From JANXAZ01 sp964504655 (lineage in GTDB: Bacteria > Pseudomonadota > Alphaproteobacteria > Geminicoccales > Geminicoccaceae), in the NCBI GenBank assembly GCA_964504655.1, contig CAZDFD010000010.1, positions 1-64,000 on the forward strand: a stretch of DNA of 64,000 nt, in the 5' to 3' direction. Positions 53,043 through 60,925 of the stretch are shown piece by piece (position 1 is the stretch's first letter; each line of letters begins with the position of its first letter). The notes below the pieces were generated by a model, which was given only the letters and a program-made list of their open reading frames with translations, searched no databases and had not been told where the DNA came from. The position numbers and the translations under genes were made by a program.

Positions 53043-53996
53043 GTGGGGGCGTATCTTTTGCGACGCGGCCTCGAGACGGCGACCTCGATCCTGGTCGTGG
53101 CGTTCCTCCTGTTCGCGCTGATCGACCTCATGCCCGGCGATCCGATCGATCTGATGCTGGCGGCCGATCCGCGCCTCACTTCGGCCGACGTGGCGCGCCT
53201 GCGGGCGCTGCACGGGCTCGATCGCCCCCTCCTCGACCGGTTCCTCGCCTGGCTCGGCGCGGCCTGCTCGGGCGAGCTCGGCTATTCCCGCCTCTACGCC
53301 CTGCCGGTGGCGGAGATCCTCCTGCCGCGCCTGCTCGCCACGCTGGCACTCGTCGGCACCAGCCTGGCGATCGCCCTGCCGCTCGCGGTCCTGCTCGGCG
53401 CGATCGCCGCGCTTCGCCCCGGCTCGCGCCTGGACCGCGCGATCAACCTCTTCGCGTTCCTCGCCTTCTCGGTACCCTCCTTCTGGCTGGCGCTGATCCT
53501 GATCGTGGTCTTCGCGGTGCTGCTCGGCTGGCTGCCGGCGGGCGGCGAGCCGGCCGATCCGGCCGCCGGCCCCGCCGATTGGGCCCGCCATCTGGCCCTG
53601 CCGGTGGCCACGCTCACCCTCCTCGGCCTCGGCCCGCTCCTGCGCTTCGTGCGCGCCGGCCTGCTCGAGGCGCTGCGCGAGCCCTGCATCCGCACCGCGC
53701 GGGCCAAGGGCGCCTCGACGCTGCGGGTCGTCCTGCACCACGCCCTGCCGCAGGCGACGCCGGCGCTCGTGACGATCCTGGCGCTCCAGACCGGCGGCCT
53801 CCTGTCGGGCGCGCTCGTGGTCGAGACCGTGTTCGCCTGGCCCGGCATGGGCCGGCTGATCCTCGAGGCGGTGTTGGGCAACGACTACAATCTGGCGCTC
53901 GTCGCCGTGCTGGCCGGCACGGTCGCCACGCTCCTCTCCAACCTCCTGGCCGACCTCGCCCATGCCCGGCTCGACCCGCGCATCGAGCCCGGCTGA
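53043..53996 (+). CDS. oligopeptide-type ABC permease (DppB-like)
   Basis: A 317-residue permease of the DppB/OppB type with six helices. It opens with YLLRRGLETATSILVVAFLL and has the LMPGDP motif. The EAA-like loop includes CIRTARAKGASTLRVVLHHAL. The GTG at 53043 has GGGGAG five bases upstream and is preferred to GTG 53007. The DppC-like gene follows after four bases. Confidence 0.88.
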   Translation: MGAYLLRRGLETATSILVVAFLLFALIDLMPGDPIDLMLAADPRLTSADVARLRALHGLDRPLLDRFLAWLGAACSGELGYSRLYALPVAEILLPRLLATLALVGTSLAIALPLAVLLGAIAALRPGSRLDRAINLFAFLAFSVPSFWLALILIVVFAVLLGWLPAGGEPADPAAGPADWARHLALPVATLTLLGLGPLLRFVRAGLLEALREPCIRTARAKGASTLRVVLHHALPQATPALVTILALQTGGLLSGALVVETVFAWPGMGRLILEAVLGNDYNLALVAVLAGTVATLLSNLLADLAHARLDPRIEPG

Positions 53997-54000
53997 GCCG

Positions 54001-54906
54001 GTGACGGGCGACCCGGTCAGGCTCCGCGTGAGGCTCGCCCGCGCCCCGCTCGCGCGGCCCGCCGGGCTGCTGCTCGCGGCGCTGGCGCTCGCGGTGCTGC
54101 TCGGCCCGCCGATCGGCCGCGGCCTCGGGCTCGACGGCGACGGCATCGACCTGCTGCATCGCCTCGAGCCGCCGGGCAGCGGCCGGCCGCTCGGCACCGA
54201 CGAGCTCGGCCGCGACCTGCTCGTCCGGCTGCTCGAGGGCGGCCGCGTGTCGCTCGCCGTGGGCGTCCTGGGCGCCCTCCTGGCGGCGCTCGCCGGAACC
54301 GTCGTGGGGCTCCTCGCGGCGTTCGCCCGGGGTGCCGTGGACGGCCTTTTGATGCGGACCGCGGACATCGTCCTGGCGCTGCCGCTCCTGCCGCTCCTCG
54401 TGGTCCTCGCCGCGGTCGACCCGACCGAGCTCGGGGTGGCCGGCGAGCTCGCCACCTGGGCCGTCCTCGACGTCGCCCGGATCGTGGTCCTGGTCGCCGC
54501 CTTCGGCTGGCCGACCACCGCCCGGCTGGTGCGCGCCGGCGCCCTGGCGCTCCTCGCCTCCGAGCATGTGCGGGCCGCCCGGGCGCTCGGGGCCGCGCCG
54601 CTGCGGGTGGCGCTGCGTCACGTGCTGCCCGGCCTCGCCGCGCCGATCACCGTGGCGACCACGCTCGCGCTCGGCCAGGTGATCCTCGGCGAATCGGTCC
54701 TGAGCTTCCTCGGCCTCGGGATCCGGCCGCCGACGCCGTCCTGGGGCAACATGCTCACCAACGCCCAGGAGACCCTCTGGCAGGCACCGCTCCTGGCGCT
54801 GTGGCCGGGCCTTCTGATCCTGGCCACCGTGACCGCGTGCAACCTCTTGGGCGACGCGCTCGCCGAGGCGGCCGACCCGCGCGGTGCGGCCGGCCGTGCA
54901 GCCTGA
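54001..54906 (+). CDS. oligopeptide-type ABC permease (DppC-like)
   Basis: This 301-residue DppC/OppC-type permease has the family marks GTDELGRDLLVRLLEGGRVS and SEHVRAARALGAAPLRVALRH (split by the EAA turn), plus SFLGLGIRPPTPSWGNML near the C-terminus. GTG 54001 is chosen; ATG 53962 would overlap the DppB-like gene by 35 bases. No DppD or DppF ATPase gene follows; cutA is next. Confidence 0.88.
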   Translation: MTGDPVRLRVRLARAPLARPAGLLLAALALAVLLGPPIGRGLGLDGDGIDLLHRLEPPGSGRPLGTDELGRDLLVRLLEGGRVSLAVGVLGALLAALAGTVVGLLAAFARGAVDGLLMRTADIVLALPLLPLLVVLAAVDPTELGVAGELATWAVLDVARIVVLVAAFGWPTTARLVRAGALALLASEHVRAARALGAAPLRVALRHVLPGLAAPITVATTLALGQVILGESVLSFLGLGIRPPTPSWGNMLTNAQETLWQAPLLALWPGLLILATVTACNLLGDALAEAADPRGAAGRAA

Positions 54907-54920
54907 GGAGGCCCGTCCCG

Positions 54921-55262
54921 ATGGAGCTGCGGTGGTGCTACGTGACCTGCGCCTCGGTCGAGGAGGCCCTGCGCATCGGCCGCGAGGTGGTCGAGGCGCG
55001 CCTCGCCGCCTGCGCCAACGTCCTTCCGGGCCTCACCTCGCTCTACCACTGGCAGGGCCGGATCGAGTGCGGCAGCGAGACGGCGCTGGTGCTCAAGACC
55101 CGGGCCGAGCTGGTCGAGGCGCTGATCGCCCGGGTCAAGAGCCTGCACTCCTACAGCGTGCCCTGCGTGGTGGCGCTGCCGATCGCCAGCGGCAACCCCG
55201 ATTATCTCGCCTGGCTCGCCGCGGAGACGGCGCCGGCGACGCCCGAACGTGGAGATGCGTGA
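54921..55262 (+). CDS. cutA: CutA-like divalent cation tolerance protein
   Basis: A 113-residue trimeric PII-like protein. The family core is visible (CASVEEALRIG, ARLAACANVLPGLTSLYHWQGRIE, LVLKTRAELVEALIARVKSLHSY). A GGAGG ribosome site precedes the ATG by nine bases. CutA has been linked to copper and other metal tolerance, but its molecular role is unsettled. Confidence 0.93.
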   Translation: MELRWCYVTCASVEEALRIGREVVEARLAACANVLPGLTSLYHWQGRIECGSETALVLKTRAELVEALIARVKSLHSYSVPCVVALPIASGNPDYLAWLAAETAPATPERGDA

Positions 55263-55287
55263 CCACCAATTCAATCTGGCGTAGCAT
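55259..55287 (+). promoter_or_regulatory. candidate comF promoter
   Basis: GTGACC (55259-55264) and TAGCAT (55282-55287) are 17 bases apart, in a locally AT-richer stretch between cutA and comF. The pattern matches the CTGACG-N17-TAGGAT site at 560-588. The predicted start of transcription is near 55294. Confidence 0.4.
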
Positions 55288-55311
55288 CAGCCGTCCTCTC
55301 GGAGCCCGATC

Positions 55312-56097
55312 ATGCGCGTTTCGGCCGGTCCCGGGCTCGCCGCGCTCGGCCCCACCCTGGGCCGCCTCGCGGTCCGGGCGCTCGACTTCGTCCTGCCGCC
55401 GCGATGCCTCGGCTGCGGCGAGCCGGTCGATCGCCAGGGCGAGCTCTGCGCCGCCTGCTGGGCACCGCTCCGCTTCCTGCACGAGCCCTGGTGCGCGCGC
55501 TGCGGCTGGCCGCTGCCGCACGACGCGCCGGGTCCGCAGGCCTGCGCCGCCTGCCTCGAGCGGCCGCCGCCCTGGGAGCGGGGCCGCGCCGCCCTCGCCT
55601 ACGACGAGGCGAGCCGGGGCCTCGTGCTGCGCTTCAAACATGCCGAGCGGATCGAGGCGGCGGCGACCTTCGCCCGTTGGATGGCGGCGGCGGGCCAGGA
55701 TCTCCTGGCCGACGCCGAGCTGATCCTGCCCGTGCCCCTGCATCGCTGGCGACTGCTGCGGCGCGGCTACAACCAGTCCGGGCTGCTCGCCTCGGGGCTC
55801 GCGCGCCTGGCCGGCCGGCCCTGGTCGCCGGCGGCGCTGGTGCGCAGCCGCGCCACCGCCTCGCAGCAGGGCCTCGGTGCCGCCGGCCGGCGCGCCAACG
55901 TCACGGCCGCGGCCTTCCGCGTGCCGGACCGCTGCAGGCCCACGATCGCGGGTCGGCGGGTGCTCCTGGTCGACGACGTGCTGACCACCGGCTCGACCCT
56001 GGGTGCCTGCGCCCGCGTCCTCCGCGCCGCCGGGGCCGCATCCGTGGACGTCCTCGTGCTGGCGAGGGTGGTGAAGGCCCCCTCCCTGCCTATATGA
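55312..56097 (+). CDS. comF: ComF-family phosphoribosyltransferase-like protein
   Basis: This 261-residue protein has an N-terminal double zinc ribbon (CLGCGEPV, CAACW, CARCGWPL, CAACL, about 33-85). A phosphoribosyltransferase fold with the PRPP loop VLLVDDVLTTGST (about 212-224) follows. ComF is needed for DNA uptake in competent bacteria; its role elsewhere is unclear. It is followed by a glutaredoxin and a DUF1178 protein, an order common in alphaproteobacteria. Confidence 0.92.
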   Translation: MRVSAGPGLAALGPTLGRLAVRALDFVLPPRCLGCGEPVDRQGELCAACWAPLRFLHEPWCARCGWPLPHDAPGPQACAACLERPPPWERGRAALAYDEASRGLVLRFKHAERIEAAATFARWMAAAGQDLLADAELILPVPLHRWRLLRRGYNQSGLLASGLARLAGRPWSPAALVRSRATASQQGLGAAGRRANVTAAAFRVPDRCRPTIAGRRVLLVDDVLTTGSTLGACARVLRAAGAASVDVLVLARVVKAPSLPI

Positions 56098-56138
56098 GCG
56101 GGGCGGGCCACCAATCCGGGCCGCCGGGCGTGCCGTCG

Positions 56139-56405
56139 ATGGCCAAGGTCGAGATCTACACCGCGCCACTCTGCCCCTATTGCTGGCGGGCCAAGCGGTT
56201 GCTCGCGCAGAAGGGGGTGGCGTTCGAGGAGATCGACGTCTGGGCCGAGCCGGGCCGGCGGCCGGAGATGGTCGCGCGCGCCGACGGCCGCACCAGCGTG
56301 CCGCAGATCTTCATCGACGGGCGCGGCGTCGGCGGCTCGGACGATCTCCACGAACTCGACCGGACGGGCCAGCTCGACCGGCTGCTCGGTGGGGCCGTCG
56401 CGTGA
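56139..56405 (+). CDS. grxC: glutaredoxin 3-type
   Basis: An 88-residue dithiol glutaredoxin. The active site is CPYC (residues 11-14), and TSVPQIFID carries the cis-Pro, followed by GGSDDLHEL. The ATG at 56139 gives the usual length; an in-frame ATG at 56094 would overlap the comF end. Neither has a strong ribosome site. Its stop overlaps the GTG start of the next gene. Confidence 0.92.
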   Translation: MAKVEIYTAPLCPYCWRAKRLLAQKGVAFEEIDVWAEPGRRPEMVARADGRTSVPQIFIDGRGVGGSDDLHELDRTGQLDRLLGGAVA

Positions 56406-56818
56406 TCCGCTTCGCGCTCGCCTGCTCGGCCGGTCACGAGTTCGAGGGCTGGTTCAAGAGCAACGCCGCCTTCGACGAGCAGCGCGCGGCGGGCGGGCTC
56501 GCCTGCCCGGTCTGCGGCGACAGCGGGGTCGACAAGGCCATCATGGCGCCCGCCGTGACCCGCTCGGGTGCGGCCGAGCGCCCGCCACCCGAGGCGATCG
56601 CACGCTTCCTCGCGATGGCCCGGGCGCTGCGCGAGCATGTCGAGCAGCAGTTCGAGCATGTCGGCGGGCGCTTCCCCGAGGAGGCCCGCCGGATCCATCT
56701 GGGCGAGGCCGAGGCCCGCGACATCTACGGCGAGGCCACGCCCGAGCAGGTCGCGGAGCTGCTCGAGGACGGCATCGAGGTGCGCCCGCTGCCGTGGGTC
56801 CCGAAGCTCGACGGCTGA
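56402..56818 (+). CDS. DUF1178 family protein
   Basis: A 138-residue protein of unknown function typical of alphaproteobacteria. The N-terminus (IRFALACSAGHEFEGWFKSN) and then ACPVCGD could form a small metal site (Cys/His plus CxxC). The C-terminus has the family RIHLGEAEARDIYGEAT segment and LPWVPK. It is coupled to the glutaredoxin gene through GTGA. Confidence 0.88.
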   Translation: MIRFALACSAGHEFEGWFKSNAAFDEQRAAGGLACPVCGDSGVDKAIMAPAVTRSGAAERPPPEAIARFLAMARALREHVEQQFEHVGGRFPEEARRIHLGEAEARDIYGEATPEQVAELLEDGIEVRPLPWVPKLDG

Positions 56819-56914
56819 GGTCCCGGGCGTTCGCCCCGGTGGCGACCGAACGGCCGGCTGGTCCCGGAATCGTGCCTTGATGGAGCGGGCGATCTGTGGC
56901 TTGATGACGAGGTC

Positions 56915-57985
56915 ATGGGAACTTGGTCACAAGCACCCGCCTCGGTCAGCGTCGTCCTGCCGACCTGGAACCGCGCGCATCTGCTGCCGCGCGCGATCGC
57001 CTCGGTGCAGGATCAGCTCGAGGCCGACGACGAGCTCCTCGTGGTCGACGACGGGTCGACCGACGGGACCGCCGCGCTGCTCGCGGGCTATGGCGGGCGG
57101 CTCCGGCATCTGCGGCTCGAGCACGCCGGCGCCGGGCCGGCCCGCAACGCCGGCTGGCGCGCCGCCACGCGGCCGCTCGTGGCCTTCCTCGATTCCGACG
57201 ATCGCTGGCTGCCGGGCAAGCTCGCGGCGCAACGGGCCCTGCTCGCGGCCCGGACCGATTTGGTCTGCTGCTTCACCGATTTCCGCACGGCCGACGTCGA
57301 CGGCAGGGAGAGCCCGGGCGGCCTCGCCGGCTGGCTCGGCGGGCCGACCGACTTCGCGGCCCGGGTCGCCCTGGCCCGGCCGCTCGGCACGCTCGCCCCG
57401 ACAACCGGCGGGTTCGCGGCCGCGCCGACGCACGTGGGCGATTTCCGCGCCGCCGCCATGCGCCAGAACATCGTCAACATCGGCACCGTGCTCGCCCGCA
57501 AGGCGCTCGTCGGGCCCGAGCTCGGCTGCGCAGCGGACCTGCCGACCTCGGAGGAGATCCCGGCGGTGGCCCGGATGCTGGCGGCTGGCCCGGCCGCCTA
57601 TCTGGCGGCCGAAACGCTGGTCCAGCACGATCATCGGGGGACCCGCCTGACCGGCTCGGGCCGGCTCGTCCGGCAGCGGGTCCGCGTCACCCTCCTCGAG
57701 CGGATCTGGTCGGCCGATCCAGCGCTGCGGGCCGGGCACGCAGCCGAGCTCGAGGCGCTCCTGCGGGCCGAGCGGATCGCCCTGGCCCAGCTGCTGCTCG
57801 CCGAGGGTGCGGTCGCCGAGGCGCGCGACGTGCTCGCCCGCCTGGAGCACGCACCCGCGAGCTTGGCCCTGCTCGCGAAGCTGCCGGTTGCGGCCGTCTC
57901 GGGCGCGCTCGCCGTTCGCCGCCGCCTGCGCGCGGCGCAACGGCGGGCCCTGGCGCTCCTGCCCTGGCTGTCGCTCTCGGGCTGA
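56915..57985 (+). CDS. family 2 glycosyltransferase
   Basis: This 356-residue GT-A enzyme has VSVVLPTWNRAHLLPRAIAS at the start, LLVVDDGSTDGT (UDP-binding Asp pair region) and LDSDDRW as the DxD-like metal motif near residue 92. The C-terminal about 150 residues are helical. The ATG has GAGG two bases before it, which is tight. It opens a cluster of glycan-building genes that reaches the right edge. Sugar donor unknown. Confidence 0.87.
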   Translation: MGTWSQAPASVSVVLPTWNRAHLLPRAIASVQDQLEADDELLVVDDGSTDGTAALLAGYGGRLRHLRLEHAGAGPARNAGWRAATRPLVAFLDSDDRWLPGKLAAQRALLAARTDLVCCFTDFRTADVDGRESPGGLAGWLGGPTDFAARVALARPLGTLAPTTGGFAAAPTHVGDFRAAAMRQNIVNIGTVLARKALVGPELGCAADLPTSEEIPAVARMLAAGPAAYLAAETLVQHDHRGTRLTGSGRLVRQRVRVTLLERIWSADPALRAGHAAELEALLRAERIALAQLLLAEGAVAEARDVLARLEHAPASLALLAKLPVAAVSGALAVRRRLRAAQRRALALLPWLSLSG

Positions 57986-58040
57986 GGCCTTCGCCCGACC
58001 GCCTGATCGCTCCCGGGCCGAGGCGTTCGCCCGACCGCCT
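57979..58040. repeat. 26-bp direct repeat, two copies 36 bp apart
   Basis: GGGC[T/C]GAGGC[C/G]TTCGCCCGACCGCCT occurs at 57979-58004 and 58015-58040. The first copy covers the GT2 stop; the second abuts the stop of the convergent oxygenase gene. This looks like a small local duplication. Confidence 0.7.
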
Positions 58041-58798
58041 CAGTGCGAGGTCTCGATGTTGATGGTGAGGGTTCGCCGCATGGCCCCCTTCGGCCCCTGC
58101 ATCGGCCGAACGCAGTGCCAGGAATTGAACGTCTTGACGAACAGCACGCACTGATTGGGCTCGAACTCGAAGCAGTCGAGCCGCTCCATCTCCTCGAACT
58201 CGGCCTTGCCGTTCATGCGGTTGAAGCTGAGCTCCGGCACCTTGTGCCGGTTGACCTCGGTGCCGCCGCCATAGGCCGGGTCCCACTCGCCGTCGCGGGC
58301 CATCGAGACCACCATGGTGACGATCTTGTCCGGATTGTCGGTGTGCGGGGTGACGCAGCCGCCCTCGGCCGGCAGCATCGAGAACTCGAAGCGGGCCGAC
58401 AGCTTGGCCGGCGCCTTCCACCACTTGCCGCGCACCAGGTTCTTGAGGTTGCGCTTGAGCCGGCCGCTCCCCGACAGGCGCTTGAACCCCAGGTCGATGT
58501 GCAGGCCCTTGAGGTGGTCCAACACCCCCCACACGAAATCGTCGGACTTGATCCACTCGTGGAAATTCTTCCAAACCTGATGGCTGTCGATCCACTCCTG
58601 GTACTGCTTCGCATGGTATTTCTCCGAGAGGCAATACTTGTGCCCGACCTTCGGGATGTACTCGAAGAGCTCGACCGGCGGATAGGCGTCGAGCAGGCCG
58701 CGATAGGCCTCCTCGCTCATGATCGGCTTGGCGAGGCCGATCGGGAACGGCTCGTAGCGGAGCCGGAGATTGTCGAGCGAGAACGCTGGCTGTCCCAT
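58040..58798 (-). CDS. 2-oxoglutarate/Fe(II)-dependent oxygenase-like protein
   Basis: A 252-residue protein with the double-stranded beta-helix iron triad: H152 and D154 (TPHTDNP) and H228 (NSWHCV). A likely 2-oxoglutarate-binding Arg lies in MRRTLTINI (241-242). Family members hydroxylate proteins, sugars, lipids or small molecules. Its base composition is lower in GC than its neighbours. It lies on the opposite strand within the glycan cluster, divergent from a sulfotransferase. Substrate unknown. Confidence 0.78.
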   Translation of the reverse strand: MGQPAFSLDNLRLRYEPFPIGLAKPIMSEEAYRGLLDAYPPVELFEYIPKVGHKYCLSEKYHAKQYQEWIDSHQVWKNFHEWIKSDDFVWGVLDHLKGLHIDLGFKRLSGSGRLKRNLKNLVRGKWWKAPAKLSARFEFSMLPAEGGCVTPHTDNPDKIVTMVVSMARDGEWDPAYGGGTEVNRHKVPELSFNRMNGKAEFEEMERLDCFEFEPNQCVLFVKTFNSWHCVRPMQGPKGAMRRTLTINIETSH

Positions 58799-58827
58799 GC
58801 CTGAACCGTCCCGAGCCGCGAGGGGGT

Positions 58828-58844
58828 CGTCCCGGAGCGGGACG
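58828..58844 (-). promoter_or_regulatory. leader hairpin before the oxygenase gene
   Basis: CGTCCCG-GAG-CGGGACG forms a 7-bp stem with a 3-base loop, 30 bases before the oxygenase start and downstream of its candidate promoter, so it would be in the leader RNA. Role unknown. Confidence 0.35.
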
Positions 58845-58852
58845 CGATCGGA

Positions 58853-58881
58853 CAGATAGGCGATGCCGCCCGTGGCTACAA
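58853..58881 (-). promoter_or_regulatory. candidate promoter of the oxygenase gene
   Basis: On the minus strand TTGTAG (58876-58881) is followed 16-17 bases later by CTATCT/TATCTG (58853-58859). This is close to the alphaproteobacterial TTGxxx-N17-CTATAT pattern and to the site before gyrA. Confidence 0.4.
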
Positions 58882-59019
58882 AGGGTCGCAGGGTCGCAGC
58901 GACGCGGCCGCGCCCGTCGTGGCCGCGGTGCGTCTCGACAGGCGGCGGCGCCTGCGCGATGAGACGTCGATGCCCGGCGGCGCTCCACGCGCATCCCGTC
59001 CCCACCGCAGCGACGCCCG

Positions 59020-59886
59020 ATGACCTCGCTCCTCACCCGGCTCGAGGCGTGGCGCCAGGAGCGGCGCTGGCGCGCCAAGCGCGCCCGCATGTTCGGCTCG
59101 GCCGACCTCCTCGTGGTCTCGCACACCAAGAGCGGCCGAACCTGGCTGCGCGTGATGCTCTCGCATCTGTGGCATCTCGAGCACGGCGTTCCCGCCGAGG
59201 AGCTGGTGCGCGGCGACAATCTGAAGCGGCTCGCACCCGCGATCCCGGCGGTCCACTTCGCCCGCGACACGCGCTTCCCGCCGGAGACCGGCGAGCTCGT
59301 GGCGGATCCGGCCCAGAAGCTCCTGGTCCTGGTCCGCGACCCGCGCGACGTCGCCGTGTCGTTCTGGCACCACGTCCGCCACCGCGCCTCGGCCGCCGAG
59401 CTCGAGCGCAAGGGCATACCCGAGGCGGCGCGCACGCTCGACCTGTTCGCCTTCGCGACCGATGCGCGCCTCGGCGTGCCGCGCGTGATCGGCTTCTACA
59501 ATCGCTGGGCACGCGAGCTCGCGAGCCTGCCGCAGGCGACCCGCGTCCGCTACGAGGACCTTCGTGCCGACACGGTCCTTGAGCTCGACCGGCTCACCCG
59601 GTTCCTGGGCGAGGCCCACCCGCGCGAGCGCCTCGAGGCGGCCGTGGCCTTCGCCAGCTTCGAGAGCCTCCGGGAGAAGGAGCGCAGCGGCTTCTTCGCC
59701 TCCGACCGGCTCGGTCCGGCCACGGCTCGGGGTCCGGCCGGATCGAACGACGGCGATCCCGCCCGCTACAAGGTCCGCGAGGGCAGCGTCGGGGGCTGGC
59801 GCCGACAGTTCGAGCCGGACCAGGCAGCGGCCCTGGACGCCCTCGTGCGCGACACGCTCGACCCCTCCTGGGGCTACCGCGGATGA
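59020..59886 (+). CDS. sulfotransferase
   Basis: A 288-residue PAPS-dependent sulfotransferase. The 5'-phosphosulfate loop is VVSHTKSGRTWLRVML (about 32-47) and the 3'-phosphate motif is LVLVRDPRDVAVSFWHH (about 106-122). GGWRRQFEP near the C-terminus matches the family GxxGxWK/R segment. It overlaps the next gene by ATGA. Together with that gene it suggests sulfation of a surface glycan or lipid. Confidence 0.88.
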   Translation: MTSLLTRLEAWRQERRWRAKRARMFGSADLLVVSHTKSGRTWLRVMLSHLWHLEHGVPAEELVRGDNLKRLAPAIPAVHFARDTRFPPETGELVADPAQKLLVLVRDPRDVAVSFWHHVRHRASAAELERKGIPEAARTLDLFAFATDARLGVPRVIGFYNRWARELASLPQATRVRYEDLRADTVLELDRLTRFLGEAHPRERLEAAVAFASFESLREKERSGFFASDRLGPATARGPAGSNDGDPARYKVREGSVGGWRRQFEPDQAAALDALVRDTLDPSWGYRG

Positions 59887-60836
59887 GCCAGGCGAGCGCC
59901 TCCGGCGGGCGGCGGATCGCCCTGCATCCGGGCTTCGTCAAGACCGCGACCTCGACGCTGCAGCGGCACGTGTTCCCGCACCATCCGGAGATCGCCTTCC
60001 TCGGCCTGCCGGCGCCGACCGCCGAGCTCGAGTGGGCGATCCGCCATCTCTGCCAGGCCGACAGCACGCACTACGAGCGCGAGCGCGTCGCGGCACTCTT
60101 CGCTGCCGCCGCCGAGGCCGCGCCTGCGGACCGGCTCGTGCTGGTGAGCTACGAGAACTTCGCCCTCTACGAATCGAAGGACAAGGGCCTCGTCGCCGAG
60201 CGCCTGGCCGAGCTCTTCGGCGGCGCCCGCGTGCTCTTCACGATCCGCCGGCAGGAAGAGCTCGTCACCTCCTGGTACCTCACCAAGCTGCGCACGCGGA
60301 TCAAGCGCAAGGCGTTCGTGCCGTTCGAGGAATGGTACTGGTGGGAGCGCCGCGAGCCGCATCTCTCGATCCTCGACGACCTGCGCTACGCGCGCACGGT
60401 CGAGGTCTATGTGCGCCTGTTCGGGCGCGAGGCGGTCCACCTCGTGCCGTTCGAGCTGCTGCGCCGCGAGCCGGCCGGCTTCGCGCGCGCCTGCGCCCTG
60501 GCGCTCGGCGTCGATCCCGCGCCCTTCGCCCGGCTGCTCGAGGGACGCCGCGAGAACGCCTCGATGTCGCAGGCCTATTTCGACTTCTGGCGGCGGTTCG
60601 GCCACCTGCTGCCGCGCCGGCTCGTGCGCAACTGGGCGCGGCGCATGTCGATGCATGCGGGCCCGGCGGCGCGGATCGTGCTGCCGGAGACGGTCCGCGC
60701 CGACATCGCCCGGCTCGTCGCCGAGGACAACCGGCGGCTCGCCGCCCTGAGCGGCCTCGATCTGGCGGCGCTCGGCTACACCCTCGAGGCGCCGGCCGAG
60801 TCGCCCGCCGGGGCGGCCGCCGACCCGGCCGGGTGA
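59883..60836 (+). CDS. sulfotransferase-family protein
   Basis: This 317-residue protein has the phosphosulfate-binding loop HPGFVKTATSTLQRHVF (about 16-32) and IRRQEELVTSWYLTKLRT (about 121-138) in place of the 3'-phosphate motif. It is distant from the preceding sulfotransferase in sequence and probably has a different acceptor. The two are translationally coupled. The C-terminus is Ala/Pro-rich. Confidence 0.82.
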   Translation: MSQASASGGRRIALHPGFVKTATSTLQRHVFPHHPEIAFLGLPAPTAELEWAIRHLCQADSTHYERERVAALFAAAAEAAPADRLVLVSYENFALYESKDKGLVAERLAELFGGARVLFTIRRQEELVTSWYLTKLRTRIKRKAFVPFEEWYWWERREPHLSILDDLRYARTVEVYVRLFGREAVHLVPFELLRREPAGFARACALALGVDPAPFARLLEGRRENASMSQAYFDFWRRFGHLLPRRLVRNWARRMSMHAGPAARIVLPETVRADIARLVAEDNRRLAALSGLDLAALGYTLEAPAESPAGAAADPAG

Positions 60837-60925
60837 GCGGGTCCGGTCGACCTGTCACCGCTTCGCCATTCCCGCGTCGCGCGCGATCTGCCATAAACCG
60901 CCCGGAGGACGCGCCGCGAGGCCTC

